A DNA stretch of 64,000 nucleotides from an uncultured Rhodoferax sp. (GTDB lineage Bacteria; Pseudomonadota; Gammaproteobacteria; Burkholderiales; Burkholderiaceae_C), in assembly GCF_946221635.1 (NCBI RefSeq), contig NZ_CAMIHB010000021.1:6503-70502 (forward strand), in the 5' to 3' direction. Positions 15,844-23,943 of this stretch are shown one piece after another. Numbering within the stretch: the stretch's first letter is position 1; the number at the start of each line of letters is the position of its first letter. Both the position numbers and the translations under genes were made by a program. The notes below the pieces were generated by a model. The model was given only the letters and a program-made list of their open reading frames with translations, was not told the DNA's origin and made no database searches.

Positions 15844-16932
15844 ATGACTTTCACGCTTCCCACCCTCACCGACATTGCAGACGCAGCCCTCACCGAAGCC
15901 TTGCAGGCGACGATCAACAACAAGACCAAACCACTCGGCTCGCTGGGCCGCCTCGAAGACGTGGCATTGAAGATCGGCCAGATTCTGGGCAGTACCGCGC
16001 CCGTGTTGGAGCAGCCGCAGATGGTGGTGTTTGCGGGGGACCACGGCCTGACGGCGCGCGGCGTTTCGGCCTTTCCCAGCGATGTGACCTGGCAGATGGT
16101 GGAGAACTTTCTGGCCGGCGGTGCGGCCGTGAGTGTGCTGGCCCGGCAGAACGGCATTGCGCTCACGGTGGTGGACTGCGGTGTGAAGCGCGATTTTCTG
16201 GCGGGGCTGCCTGCGGGCAGTACACGCCCTGGCTTGCAGGTGCGCAAGGCTGCGGGTGCCGAGCTGGGCACGGCGGACTCTTCCGTGCAGCCGGCCATGA
16301 CGGCGGCGCAGCGTGACGAAGCGTTGCAGCACGGTGTGGAGCTGGTAAAGGGCCTGCCGGGCAATGCCTTGCTGTTGGGCGAGATGGGCATTGGCAATAC
16401 TTCGGCGGCGTCGTTGCTGCTGTCGCGTCTGGCCGGGCTGGACATTGCGGTGTGCACGGGCGCGGGCACTGGGCTGGACGCACCGGCCGTGCAGCGCAAG
16501 ACCGAGGTGCTGCGCGAAGTGCTGACGCGCCACGCGGACGCGACTGCGCCGCTGGATGCATTGGCTGCGCTGGGTGGTTTTGAGATTGCGACCATGGTGG
16601 GTGCGGTGCTGCAGGCTGCGCATGAGCGCCGGGTGATCGTGGTGGACGGCTTCATTGCCACCAGCGCGGTGTTGGTGGCCCACGCGCTGCAGCCGCTGGT
16701 GTTGCAGCGCTGCGTATTCGCCCACCGCTCGGGCGAGCGCGGCCACGAGTTCATGCTGCAGTACCTGGGTGTGCAGGGCCTGCTGGACCTGGGCCTGCGC
16801 CTGGGCGAGGGCTCGGGCGCCGCGCTGGCCTGGCCGCTGCTGCAGTCGGCCTGCACCATCCTGCGTGACATGGCCAGTTTTGCCTCGGCTGGCGTGTCCG
16901 AAAAGTCGGCTGACACAGCCACCGCACACTGA
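15844..16932 (+). CDS. cobT: Nicotinate-nucleotide:dimethylbenzimidazole phosphoribosyltransferase CobT
   Basis: Makes alpha-ribazole phosphate from nicotinate mononucleotide and the dimethylbenzimidazole produced by BluB. The 362-aa protein shows the family segments TKPLGSLGRLED near the N-terminus, FAGDHGL near 65, the glycine-rich GEMGIGNTSAAS near 182 and GTGLD. The C-terminal GERGHEFML carries a glutamate that fits the catalytic base. An ATG start follows a GAGGATTT ribosome site, 21 bases after cobQ. It is followed by cobS after 11 bases, the standard nucleotide-loop order cobQ-cobT-cobS-cobC. Confidence 0.95.
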   Translation: MTFTLPTLTDIADAALTEALQATINNKTKPLGSLGRLEDVALKIGQILGSTAPVLEQPQMVVFAGDHGLTARGVSAFPSDVTWQMVENFLAGGAAVSVLARQNGIALTVVDCGVKRDFLAGLPAGSTRPGLQVRKAAGAELGTADSSVQPAMTAAQRDEALQHGVELVKGLPGNALLLGEMGIGNTSAASLLLSRLAGLDIAVCTGAGTGLDAPAVQRKTEVLREVLTRHADATAPLDALAALGGFEIATMVGAVLQAAHERRVIVVDGFIATSAVLVAHALQPLVLQRCVFAHRSGERGHEFMLQYLGVQGLLDLGLRLGEGSGAALAWPLLQSACTILRDMASFASAGVSEKSADTATAH

Positions 16933-16943
16933 GCCAAACCAGG

Positions 16944-17813
16944 ATGGCCCAGTTCTTTCGCCATTACCTGTTGTCGCTGCAATTCTTTACGCGAGTGCCG
17001 GTGACCGGCCGGCTGGCGGACTGGGTGGGCTTTAGCCCGGCCATGCTGCGTGCCAGTGCGGCGCACCTGCCGGGCGTGGGCTGGCTGGTGGGCGGGGTGG
17101 TGGCGTTGGGCGGCGGGGTGCTGCTGGCGCTGCTACCGGCCAGTCCTTTCGCCCCGCTGGCGGTGGCGGTGCTGGGTACGGTGCTCAGCGTGCTTATCAC
17201 GGGCGCCTTCCACGAGGACGGCTTGGCCGATGTGGCCGATGGCCTGGGCGGCACGCAGAGCCGCGAGCGCGCACTGGAGATCATGAAGGACTCCCGTGTG
17301 GGCGCCTTTGGTGCCATTGCCGTGGTGCTGGCGCTGCTGGCCAAGGTGAGCCTGCTGGCGCTGCTGGGCTCGCTGCACGGTGCTGTGCTGTGCGTGGCGC
17401 TGTTCACGGGGCACGTGGTGTCGCGTTTCTGGCCCTTGCTGACGATTCGCCTGCTGCCGCATGTAGGTGACGCGGCTGGCTCCAAGTCCAAGCCGCTGGC
17501 CGAGCAGATCAGCCAGGCGAGTCTGTGGGTCGCCGGTTTGTGGTCTTTGGGGGCTCTAGCCCTCGTGTTCATTGCGCAAGCAGCTATGGTTTTTGTAGTG
17601 CCGATGCCGACAGTTCAGGCCTTGGCGCTTTGGCTGGGCATCGGCGTGCTGGCCAGCGGGCTGGCCTGGTTGGGCATGCTGCGCTGGTTTGCGCGCCGCC
17701 TGCAGGGCTTCACCGGTGATTGCCTGGGCGCCACGCAGCAGGTGTGCGAGCTGGCCTTTTACCTGGGCCTGGCGCTGGCCTGGAGCGCCGTGGCGGGTGG
17801 CCGGCCGGTATGA
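16944..17813 (+). CDS. cobS: Adenosylcobinamide-GDP ribazoletransferase CobS
   Basis: Polytopic membrane enzyme that joins adenosylcobinamide-GDP and alpha-ribazole (phosphate) to form adenosylcobalamin (phosphate). The 289-aa sequence has the typical start LLSLQFFTRVPV, the metal-binding motif HEDGLADVADGLGG near residue 90, KDSRVGAFG near 115, and several membrane segments. A dispersed repeat copy (17551-17599) lies in frame near residue 205 and encodes the hydrophobic run ALVFIAQAAMVFVV, so this membrane span is largely repeat-derived. The 289 aa exceeds the ~250 of many CobS, consistent with an insertion. It overlaps cobC by four bases (ATGA). Confidence 0.94.
   Translation: MAQFFRHYLLSLQFFTRVPVTGRLADWVGFSPAMLRASAAHLPGVGWLVGGVVALGGGVLLALLPASPFAPLAVAVLGTVLSVLITGAFHEDGLADVADGLGGTQSRERALEIMKDSRVGAFGAIAVVLALLAKVSLLALLGSLHGAVLCVALFTGHVVSRFWPLLTIRLLPHVGDAAGSKSKPLAEQISQASLWVAGLWSLGALALVFIAQAAMVFVVPMPTVQALALWLGIGVLASGLAWLGMLRWFARRLQGFTGDCLGATQQVCELAFYLGLALAWSAVAGGRPV
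17551..17599 (-). repeat. Dispersed ~55-bp repeat, copy 4, inside cobS
   Basis: On the minus strand it reads ACTACAAAAACCATAGCTGC, TTGCGCAATG, then ACGAGGGCTAGAGCCC. It shares long identical runs with copy 2 in cbiB and its first 18 bases differ from copy 3 at one position. It is translated in the same frame as copy 2, giving the same ALVFIAQAAM peptide in a second membrane protein. Confidence 0.85.
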
Positions 17814-18364
17814 CGCTGTGGGTGGTGCGCCATGCACAACCGCGGGTGGCGCCGGGCATTTGCTACGGTGCGCTGGACCTGCCGGCCGAGCCCGAAGCCA
17901 CGGCACGTGCGGCCGAAGCCCTGGCGCAAGAACTGCCGCTTGGGGCCGAGGTGCATGTCTCGGTGCTACAAAGATGTGAGCTGCTGGCGCAGTGTTTACG
18001 GGGGCTGCGGCCCGATTTAATCTTCAAACCCGAGCCGCGGCTGGTGGAGATGCACTTTGGGCAGCACGAAGGCGTGGCCTGGGCGGACATCCGCAAGGAG
18101 GCCGTGGATGCCTGGACGGCCGACTTCTGGCACCACCGCTTTGGTGGCCAGGAGTCGTTGGCGGAGTTCATGGGCCGCGTAGGCGCGGTGTGGGATGCCT
18201 GCCTGCCCGTGCGCGCAGCGGGCCAGGTGCAGGTCTGGATCACCCACGCGGGCGTGGCCCGGGCGGTGACGCTGTTGGCGCAGGGCATACGCCGGGTGGA
18301 CCGTGCGGAGCAGTGGCCGGCGCACGCCCCGGCCTATGGGGCCTGGTTGCGCGTCTTGCCCTGA
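17810..18364 (+). CDS. cobC: Alpha-ribazole phosphatase CobC (histidine phosphatase family)
   Basis: Histidine-phosphatase-fold enzyme removing the phosphate from alpha-ribazole phosphate or adenosylcobalamin phosphate, the last step of nucleotide-loop assembly. The phospho-accepting histidine is in VVRHAQP at residues 5-11. The acid residue region is EMHFGQHEGVAW near 78, and the second histidine is in WITHAGVARAV near 145. An in-frame extension upstream to 17720 lies inside cobS and lacks homology, so the start is ATG 17810, which overlaps the cobS stop. It is the last gene of the cobalamin operon; the next gene converges from the other strand 12 bases later. Confidence 0.9.
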   Translation: MTLWVVRHAQPRVAPGICYGALDLPAEPEATARAAEALAQELPLGAEVHVSVLQRCELLAQCLRGLRPDLIFKPEPRLVEMHFGQHEGVAWADIRKEAVDAWTADFWHHRFGGQESLAEFMGRVGAVWDACLPVRAAGQVQVWITHAGVARAVTLLAQGIRRVDRAEQWPAHAPAYGAWLRVLP

Positions 18365-18376
18365 GGGCGGGCGGGC

Positions 18377-19186
18377 CTATTCGGGCATGAGCTCCATGGC
18401 CTGGCGCTCCTGCTTCTTGTAGGCCGGGCTGTTGCGCACAGTTTCCATCGTCTTCCAGATGCGTTGGGCCAGTTCCGGCTGGGTGGCAAGGAGCTGGTGC
18501 GAGAGCATGAGGTAGTAGGACTTTTCGGTCAGCGGCAGGGGTAGCTCTTCGAGCTGGTTGGCAATGTCAGGCTGGGCAAACAGCATGGTGGCATCGCTGC
18601 CGCCCATGGCCACAGCGCCCACACGGCCCAGCATGAGCCGACGTGCCAGTGCCAGCGCGCCCTGGTTGTTCTCGTCCACCGCTACGCCCTTGCCGCGCAG
18701 CTGGGCGGCGATGGAGTAGCCCAGTTGCACCCCCACCGGCCCCTCCAGGTTGCTGATCTGTTTGCCGTCCCACTGCACCGTGCTGCCCTTGCGCCTGAGC
18801 AGCACATAGCGGTCGTTGTGCATGCGCTTGGCAGGGTCGGCCTGTTTGCCGCCGGGGTAGGCGCCCATGTCCAGCCGCTCGGCGGAAAAGCTCGCGGCGA
18901 ATGCCCCGTCCACTTCGTTGGCCTGCAGGCTGGCCAGGCAGCGCTTCCAGGGCAGGGGCAGGTAGGTCAGCGTCACGCCCAACTGCTGCCCCACCTGTTG
19001 CAGAAGTTCGAAGTTCAAGCCCCGGCCATCGGCCGTGCGCCAGGGCAGGATGGTGGCGTCCTCGTAGCACAAGCGCAGCGTAGCGGGCGTCGGGTGCGCG
19101 GGTTCGGCAGCCAGCGCCTGGCCCAGCAGCAGGCCGCTGCAGACCCAGAAAACCTTGCGGAGCAGGCTGGGGGCGCGGCGGTTCAT
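18377..19186 (-). CDS. Periplasmic solute-binding protein (SBP_bac_3-like)
   Basis: Exported protein of 269 aa with a signal peptide (basic start, hydrophobic FWVCSGLLLGQALA, cleavage after AEPA or nearby). The mature part follows the family 3 solute-binding fold: RLCYEDATILPWRT, FELLQQVGQQLGV and LPLPWKRCLASLQANEVDGA. The ligand cannot be read from the sequence; amino-acid-like molecules are usual, but the divergent forms found beside signalling genes often act as sensors. No transporter permease is nearby. Its start overlaps the stop of the GGDEF gene (19183-19186), so the two are translationally coupled, which points to a signalling role. The LLRKVFW start is from the ATG at 19186. Confidence 0.75.
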   Translation of the reverse strand: MNRRAPSLLRKVFWVCSGLLLGQALAAEPAHPTPATLRLCYEDATILPWRTADGRGLNFELLQQVGQQLGVTLTYLPLPWKRCLASLQANEVDGAFAASFSAERLDMGAYPGGKQADPAKRMHNDRYVLLRRKGSTVQWDGKQISNLEGPVGVQLGYSIAAQLRGKGVAVDENNQGALALARRLMLGRVGAVAMGGSDATMLFAQPDIANQLEELPLPLTEKSYYLMLSHQLLATQPELAQRIWKTMETVRNSPAYKKQERQAMELMPE

Positions 19187-20334
19187 GCGAACTCGATGCG
19201 GTTGCGGCCGTTGCCCTTGGCACGGTAGAGCGCTTCGTCCGCCCGGGCCAGCAGGTCTTGGACGGTGTGGTCCTGCTCGCGCAGGGTGGCAATGCCCATG
19301 CTCACGGTGTAGCGCACACCGTCGCTGGACTGGGCCGAGGATTCGCGAATGCGCTCGGCCACTACCCAGGCTTCATCGGCCGAGGTTTCCGGCAGCAGCA
19401 GCACGAATTCCTCGCCCCCCAGCCGTCCCATCTGGTCCTGGCTGCGCAGGTGGGTATTGACCCGCTCCACAAAGTCCACCAGCGCCTTGTCACCGGCCTG
19501 GTGGCCGTAGGTGTCGTTGATGCGTTTGAAGTGGTCCAGGTCCATGGCCACCAGGGAGAGTTCGCGCTGGTGGCGGCGGTGCCGGTCCAGTTCCAGCTGC
19601 GCGGCGGCATTCCAGGCACGCCGCATCAGGGCGCCGGTGAGGGAGTCGCGTGTGGCCAGGCGTTCGAATTCCTCGCGCACCCGTTCGCTGGCCAGCAGCA
19701 CAAAGCCGATCAGTGTGAGCAGGGTGGCCCCGGTGAGGGCGGCGTTGCAGACGATGTTGAAGCTGGTGGGCGCGAACACGCTGCCACCGGTGTAGCCCAC
19801 CAGAGCCCCGGCGGCATGGACGAGCCAGGTACACGCGCCGGCCATGAGGGCCAGCACCAGGAAGCGGCCGGCGAATTCGAAGCGGCTGTGCAGTACCAGG
19901 CGGTGGCTGTGCAGCAGGGCGATGGCAATCATGCTGCCGTTGATGAGCAGCACGCGGATGGTGTAGTCGGGCCATACCAGCAGATAGACCGCCACCGCCA
20001 GACTGACCAGCCCCAGCAGCGGCACGCACAGTCGCATGCTCGATGGCAGGCCCAGAAACTTTTCGGTGCCTGCCACCCACATCAGGCTCCCAGCCATGAG
20101 CAGCACATTGCCCAGCAGGATGGAAAAGCCCATGGGCAGCAGGTCGCGCGTGGCAATCAGCACAATGCCCAGGAACATGACCAGGGCGCCATTGGCCCAC
20201 CAACCCAGGCCGCGTACGCTGACCGGGTAATTGCGTCGCAGCGAAAACAGAACGACCGCCATGAGAGGCCCCATGAGGGCCGTCATGACCAGAATCGTGC
20301 GCGCATCCAGCTTCAGAAAGGACCCCAACCGCAC
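19183..20334 (-). CDS. Membrane diguanylate cyclase (GGDEF domain)
   Basis: Makes cyclic di-GMP from two GTP. The 383-aa protein begins with six or so hydrophobic segments (residues 15-205) that form a membrane sensor part of unknown ligand. A C-terminal GGDEF domain follows with the active motif GGEEF near 335 and an RSQD inhibitory site five residues before it, so it should be catalytically active and product-inhibited. It starts four bases after the end of the upstream HDOD gene and overlaps the downstream solute-binding protein gene by four bases. Expression is therefore expected with the HDOD-nth-HDOD operon. Confidence 0.9.
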   Translation of the reverse strand: MRLGSFLKLDARTILVMTALMGPLMAVVLFSLRRNYPVSVRGLGWWANGALVMFLGIVLIATRDLLPMGFSILLGNVLLMAGSLMWVAGTEKFLGLPSSMRLCVPLLGLVSLAVAVYLLVWPDYTIRVLLINGSMIAIALLHSHRLVLHSRFEFAGRFLVLALMAGACTWLVHAAGALVGYTGGSVFAPTSFNIVCNAALTGATLLTLIGFVLLASERVREEFERLATRDSLTGALMRRAWNAAAQLELDRHRRHQRELSLVAMDLDHFKRINDTYGHQAGDKALVDFVERVNTHLRSQDQMGRLGGEEFVLLLPETSADEAWVVAERIRESSAQSSDGVRYTVSMGIATLREQDHTVQDLLARADEALYRAKGNGRNRIEFA

Positions 20335-20338
20335 TCCT

Positions 20339-21160
20339 TCAGTTCAGCAGGGTGGAGACATCGCTGAAGGTGTCTGGGTCGGGCAGGGAACTGAGCAAGG
20401 CCTCCGGCACCAGGGCCAGGTGCTGTTGCAGCGCAGCGGGCAACGGATGCACCGACGCTTGCGTGCTGCAGTGGCTGCCGGCCTGGTCCGCCAGCCAGCC
20501 GGCCAGATGCACGACGGCGCACAAGCGCGATTGCGCGATGGCCGAGTCCACGTCGCCGCAGCGAGCCAGGGCCTGCACCACGTCGTCGGGGAAATCCCAG
20601 CGGCGGGCGAGTTCGGCCGTGACCTGGCCTTCGTCGAAGCCCACCAGGGCGCGCTCGCGTTGCCAGCGTTCGCCGGGCGCACAGGGCTGCTGGTGCAGGG
20701 GGGCGAGCAGGGCGGGGCGGTGTTGCACGATGAGGAGTTCCCCCAGCCGCAGCATCATGGCCGTGAGCCAGGCCTGTTGCTCGTCGATATGGACTTCGTT
20801 GGCCAGGAATTTGGCGTAACCGGCACACACCATGCTGTAGCGCCAGAAGGCCAGCCGGTTCATGCCTTCGGGCAAGGTGAAAACCTGGGCCATGCAGATG
20901 CCCAGCGCGCGTGCGCGTATCTGTGCCATGCCAACCACGCTGACAGCGTTGTCCAGCGTGGTGACCGAGCGCGAGAGCCCGAACAGTGCACTGTTGGCCA
21001 TGCGCAGCAGGGTGGCGGTAAGCGCCGGGTCCTTGGCGATCACATCGCGCACGGTGATGACGTCGGCGTCCTCGTCGTTGAGGGTGCGGATCAGCGCATG
21101 GGCCACCTCCGGCATGACGGGCAGCTTGACCGCTTGGACAAAGGTGCTGATTTCCGTCAT
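20339..21160 (-). CDS. HDOD domain protein (first paralogue)
   Basis: Signal-output protein of 273 aa made almost entirely of an HDOD domain, a non-catalytic relative of HD phosphohydrolases found in chemotaxis, biofilm and c-di-GMP circuits. Recognisable segments are LPVMPEVAHALIRTLNDED, KDPALTATLLRMANSALFG and AVSVVGMAQIRARALG. The start at ATG 21160 (MTEISTF) matches the paralogue at 21818-22621 residue for residue in layout; the open frame upstream overlaps nth and is spurious. It lies 13 bases after nth and four bases before the GGDEF gene. Confidence 0.88.
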   Translation of the reverse strand: MTEISTFVQAVKLPVMPEVAHALIRTLNDEDADVITVRDVIAKDPALTATLLRMANSALFGLSRSVTTLDNAVSVVGMAQIRARALGICMAQVFTLPEGMNRLAFWRYSMVCAGYAKFLANEVHIDEQQAWLTAMMLRLGELLIVQHRPALLAPLHQQPCAPGERWQRERALVGFDEGQVTAELARRWDFPDDVVQALARCGDVDSAIAQSRLCAVVHLAGWLADQAGSHCSTQASVHPLPAALQQHLALVPEALLSSLPDPDTFSDVSTLLN

Positions 21161-21173
21161 GGTCTGGGGCTGT

Positions 21174-21818
21174 TCAGGCGGTAGGTGCCGGGGTCTTGAG
21201 TGTAAAGCCACAGACCCCTGCCACGCTACATTGCCAGCACAGCGGCTTGCGTGCCTGACAGATATAGCGCCCGTGCAGAATGAGCCAGTGGTGGGCATCC
21301 ACGAGGTATGGTTTGGGAATGCGCTTGAGGAGCTTGAGTTCGACCTCCAGGGGCGTCTTGCCGGGCGCCAGCCCGGTGCGGTTGCCCAGGCGGAAGAGGT
21401 GGGTGTCCACCGCCATCGTGGGCTCGCCAAAGGCCACGTTGAGCACCACATTGGCCGTCTTGCGGCCTACACCGGGCAGCGCCTCCAGCGCTTCGCGCGT
21501 GCGCGGAACCCGGCCACCGTGCTGCTCCACCAGCATCTGGCAGGTTTGCAGCAGATGCTTGGCCTTGCTGCGGTACAGGCCGATGGTCTTGATGTGCTGC
21601 TCCAGGCCCTCTTGTCCCAGGGCGAGGATCTTGTGCGGCGTGTTGGCGACCGCAAACAGGCGGCGCGTGGCCTTGTTGACACCCACATCGGTGGCCTGTG
21701 CCGAGAGCAGCACAGCCGTGAGCAACTCGAAGACGGAGCTGTACTCCAGCTCCGTCTGCGGGTGAGGGTTTGCCGCCTGGAGGGTGGCAAAAAAGGTTTC
21801 GATGGCGTTTGGTGTCAC
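21174..21818 (-). CDS. nth: Endonuclease III (DNA glycosylase/AP lyase)
   Basis: Base-excision repair enzyme removing oxidised pyrimidines. The 214-aa protein has the helix-hairpin-helix LPGVGRKTANVV with catalytic Lys120, the catalytic Asp138 in VDTHLFR, and the C-terminal [4Fe-4S] cluster cysteines spaced C-x6-C-x2-C-x5-C. Residue numbers coincide with the E. coli enzyme. It uses a GTG start that overlaps the stop of the upstream HDOD gene by one base (TAGTGA). It is sandwiched between two HDOD paralogues in one transcription unit, an unusual setting for a housekeeping repair gene. Confidence 0.97.
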   Translation of the reverse strand: MTPNAIETFFATLQAANPHPQTELEYSSVFELLTAVLLSAQATDVGVNKATRRLFAVANTPHKILALGQEGLEQHIKTIGLYRSKAKHLLQTCQMLVEQHGGRVPRTREALEALPGVGRKTANVVLNVAFGEPTMAVDTHLFRLGNRTGLAPGKTPLEVELKLLKRIPKPYLVDAHHWLILHGRYICQARKPLCWQCSVAGVCGFTLKTPAPTA

Positions 21819-22621
21819 TAGACCGTTACATCCAGGAAGGTGCTGGCATCGGGGAACTTGGTGCGCAGCCAGTCCTTGTCCAGCATGAGTGAGGCAATCA
21901 CCTCATCGGGCAGACCTTCCACGGCCTCGGGGCCGGCATGGTCTGTCTCGGCCAGCAGACCGGCCAGATGGACCACGGCACCCAGGCGGGAGAAAGCCTG
22001 TTCCGTGATGGGGTCGGCAGAACGTTGCAGGGCTTGCACTATCTGCATGGGGAAGTTCCAGCGGCGCGCCAGTTCGGCCGTGATCTGGCCTTCGGTGAAG
22101 CCCACCAGGCGTTCCTCGCGCTGCCAGCGCACGCCGGGCAGGTGCGGCAGCTTTTCAATCTCGTGTAGCGTGGCGGGGTCGGCCTGTGCAATCAGCAGTT
22201 CGCCCAGGCGCAGCATCATGCCCGTGAGCCAGGCCAGTTGGCCGTCGATACCCAGGCGGTTGGCCATCCATTGGGCGTAGCCTGCGCAGGCCATGCTGGA
22301 GCGCCAGAATTCCTTGCGGTCCAGGTCGGGCAGGTTGGGGAAGGATTCGCTGAGGCAGGCCCCCAGCGCCAGCGTCCGGACCTTGCCCATGCCCACCATG
22401 GTGATGGCGTCGTCCAGGGTGCCTACACCGCGCGGCAGGCCGAACTGGGCGCTGTTGGCCAGTCGCAGCAGCTTGGCCGACAGGGCTGGGTCTTTGGAGA
22501 TCAGGTCCCGCACGTGGGAGACCGAGGTGTCATCGTCATTCAGGGTCTGGATCAGCGCGTGCGCGACCTCGGACATGGATGGCAGTTTGACGCTGGCGAA
22601 GAATGACTCAAGGTTGACCAT
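21818..22621 (-). CDS. HDOD domain protein (second paralogue)
   Basis: Protein of 267 aa, HDOD domain only, closely similar to the product of 20339-21160 across the full length (shared VAHALIQTLNDDD, SKDPALSAKLLRLANSA, TGMMLRLGELLIAQ). The start ATG 22621 is preceded by GGGAG at good spacing. It is the first gene of a minus-strand run and is divergent from the aminotransferase gene across a 127-base region that must hold both promoters. No enzymatic residues are expected. A regulatory adaptor role is inferred from the family. Confidence 0.88.
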   Translation of the reverse strand: MVNLESFFASVKLPSMSEVAHALIQTLNDDDTSVSHVRDLISKDPALSAKLLRLANSAQFGLPRGVGTLDDAITMVGMGKVRTLALGACLSESFPNLPDLDRKEFWRSSMACAGYAQWMANRLGIDGQLAWLTGMMLRLGELLIAQADPATLHEIEKLPHLPGVRWQREERLVGFTEGQITAELARRWNFPMQIVQALQRSADPITEQAFSRLGAVVHLAGLLAETDHAGPEAVEGLPDEVIASLMLDKDWLRTKFPDASTFLDVTV

Positions 22622-22748
22622 GGAATCTCCCAAAAATGATTGCGACCCAATCGGTGACAATTTACCCCATGCGCAGCACTCCCGGGCTCCGTTCCATCCC
22701 CGGCCTGCGACAAAATTTTCAGCCAACTGTTCGCCGAAAGAAGATTTC

Positions 22749-23936
22749 ATGCAATTTGCCGATCGCCTCAACAACGTAGAGACTTCCGCCATCCGTGAGC
22801 TGTTCAAACTGCTGGGCAAGCCCGGCATCATCAGCTTCGCAGGGGGCTTTCCCGATCCCGCCATGTTCGATGTCGAAGGCATCCGCGAGTCCACGGACGC
22901 AGTGCTGAAAAACACCCCCGGTCCCGTGCTGCAGTACGGTGCCACCGAGGGCTACCAGCCCCTGCGCGAAGGCATCAGCACCCACATGGCCGGCAAGGGC
23001 GCCACCGTCGCGCCCGAGGGGCTCATCGTCACCACCGGCAGCCAGCAGGCGCTGGACCTGATTGGCAAGACCATGATCTCCCCCGGCGACAAGGTCATCA
23101 TGGAGGCCCCGACCTTTCTGGCCACCATCCAGTGCTTCCGCCTCTATGGCGCCCAGGTCATTGGCGCCCCCATCGATGCCCATGGCGTGGACGTGGACAA
23201 GCTCGAAGCCCTGATCGAGGAGCACAAGCCCAAGCTCGTCTACCTGATTCCTTCCTTCGGCAACCCCAGCGGTGCCATGCTGAGCCTGGAGCGGCGCAAG
23301 CGTATTCTGGAAATCGCGGTCCGTACCCGTACCCTGGTGGTGGAGGACGATCCGTATGGCGAGCTGTTCTTCGACCAGGCGCCCCCGCCCAGCCTGTTGG
23401 CGCTCAGTGACAGCGTACCCGGCAGCCGCGCCTGGCTGGCCCACTGCGGCTCCTTCAGCAAGGTGCTCAGCCCCGGTCTGCGCGTGGGCTGGCTCATCGC
23501 CCCGGCCGAGCTGCTGGCCAAGGCCACGATGTGCAAGCAGTTCAGTGACGCCCATACCAGCAACCTGACCCAGGCCACGGCGGCCCACTACCTGACCCTG
23601 AACCGCCTGCCCGCAGCCCTGGCCACGGTGCGCGCCACTTATGCCGAGCGTGCCCGCGTCATGGCCGAGAGCCTGCAGCGTGAACTCGGCGACGCGATCG
23701 CTTTCGAGCGTCCCCGGGGCGGCATGTTCTTCTGGGCCCGCCTTACGGGCGCGAATGGCAAGGAGCACCACGCGGGGGAATTTGCCAAGCGTGCCATCGA
23801 CAAGCTGGTTGCCTTTGTGCCTGGTGCGCCGTTCTACGCCCATGACCCGGATTGGAGCACCCTGCGCCTGAGCTTTGCCACGGCCGATGTGGCCAAGATC
23901 GAAGAGGGCATTGGCCGCCTGGGCCAAGCTCTCTGA
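22749..23936 (+). CDS. PLP-dependent aminotransferase, LysN/2-aminoadipate type
   Basis: Fold-type I aminotransferase of 395 aa in the MocR-related group without a DNA-binding domain; relatives act on 2-aminoadipate, aromatic or branched-chain amino acids. Motifs include SFAGGFPDP near the N-terminus, LQYGATEGYQPLREGI, TTGSQQALDL, the Asp-Asp-Pro-Tyr of VEDDPYGEL, and the PLP lysine in CGSFSKVLSPGLRVGW. ATG 22749 starts after GAAAGAAG. The upstream open frame overlaps the divergent HDOD gene and is not coding. Substrate is not determinable from sequence. Confidence 0.88.
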   Translation: MQFADRLNNVETSAIRELFKLLGKPGIISFAGGFPDPAMFDVEGIRESTDAVLKNTPGPVLQYGATEGYQPLREGISTHMAGKGATVAPEGLIVTTGSQQALDLIGKTMISPGDKVIMEAPTFLATIQCFRLYGAQVIGAPIDAHGVDVDKLEALIEEHKPKLVYLIPSFGNPSGAMLSLERRKRILEIAVRTRTLVVEDDPYGELFFDQAPPPSLLALSDSVPGSRAWLAHCGSFSKVLSPGLRVGWLIAPAELLAKATMCKQFSDAHTSNLTQATAAHYLTLNRLPAALATVRATYAERARVMAESLQRELGDAIAFERPRGGMFFWARLTGANGKEHHAGEFAKRAIDKLVAFVPGAPFYAHDPDWSTLRLSFATADVAKIEEGIGRLGQAL

Positions 23937-23943
23937 ACTGCGT

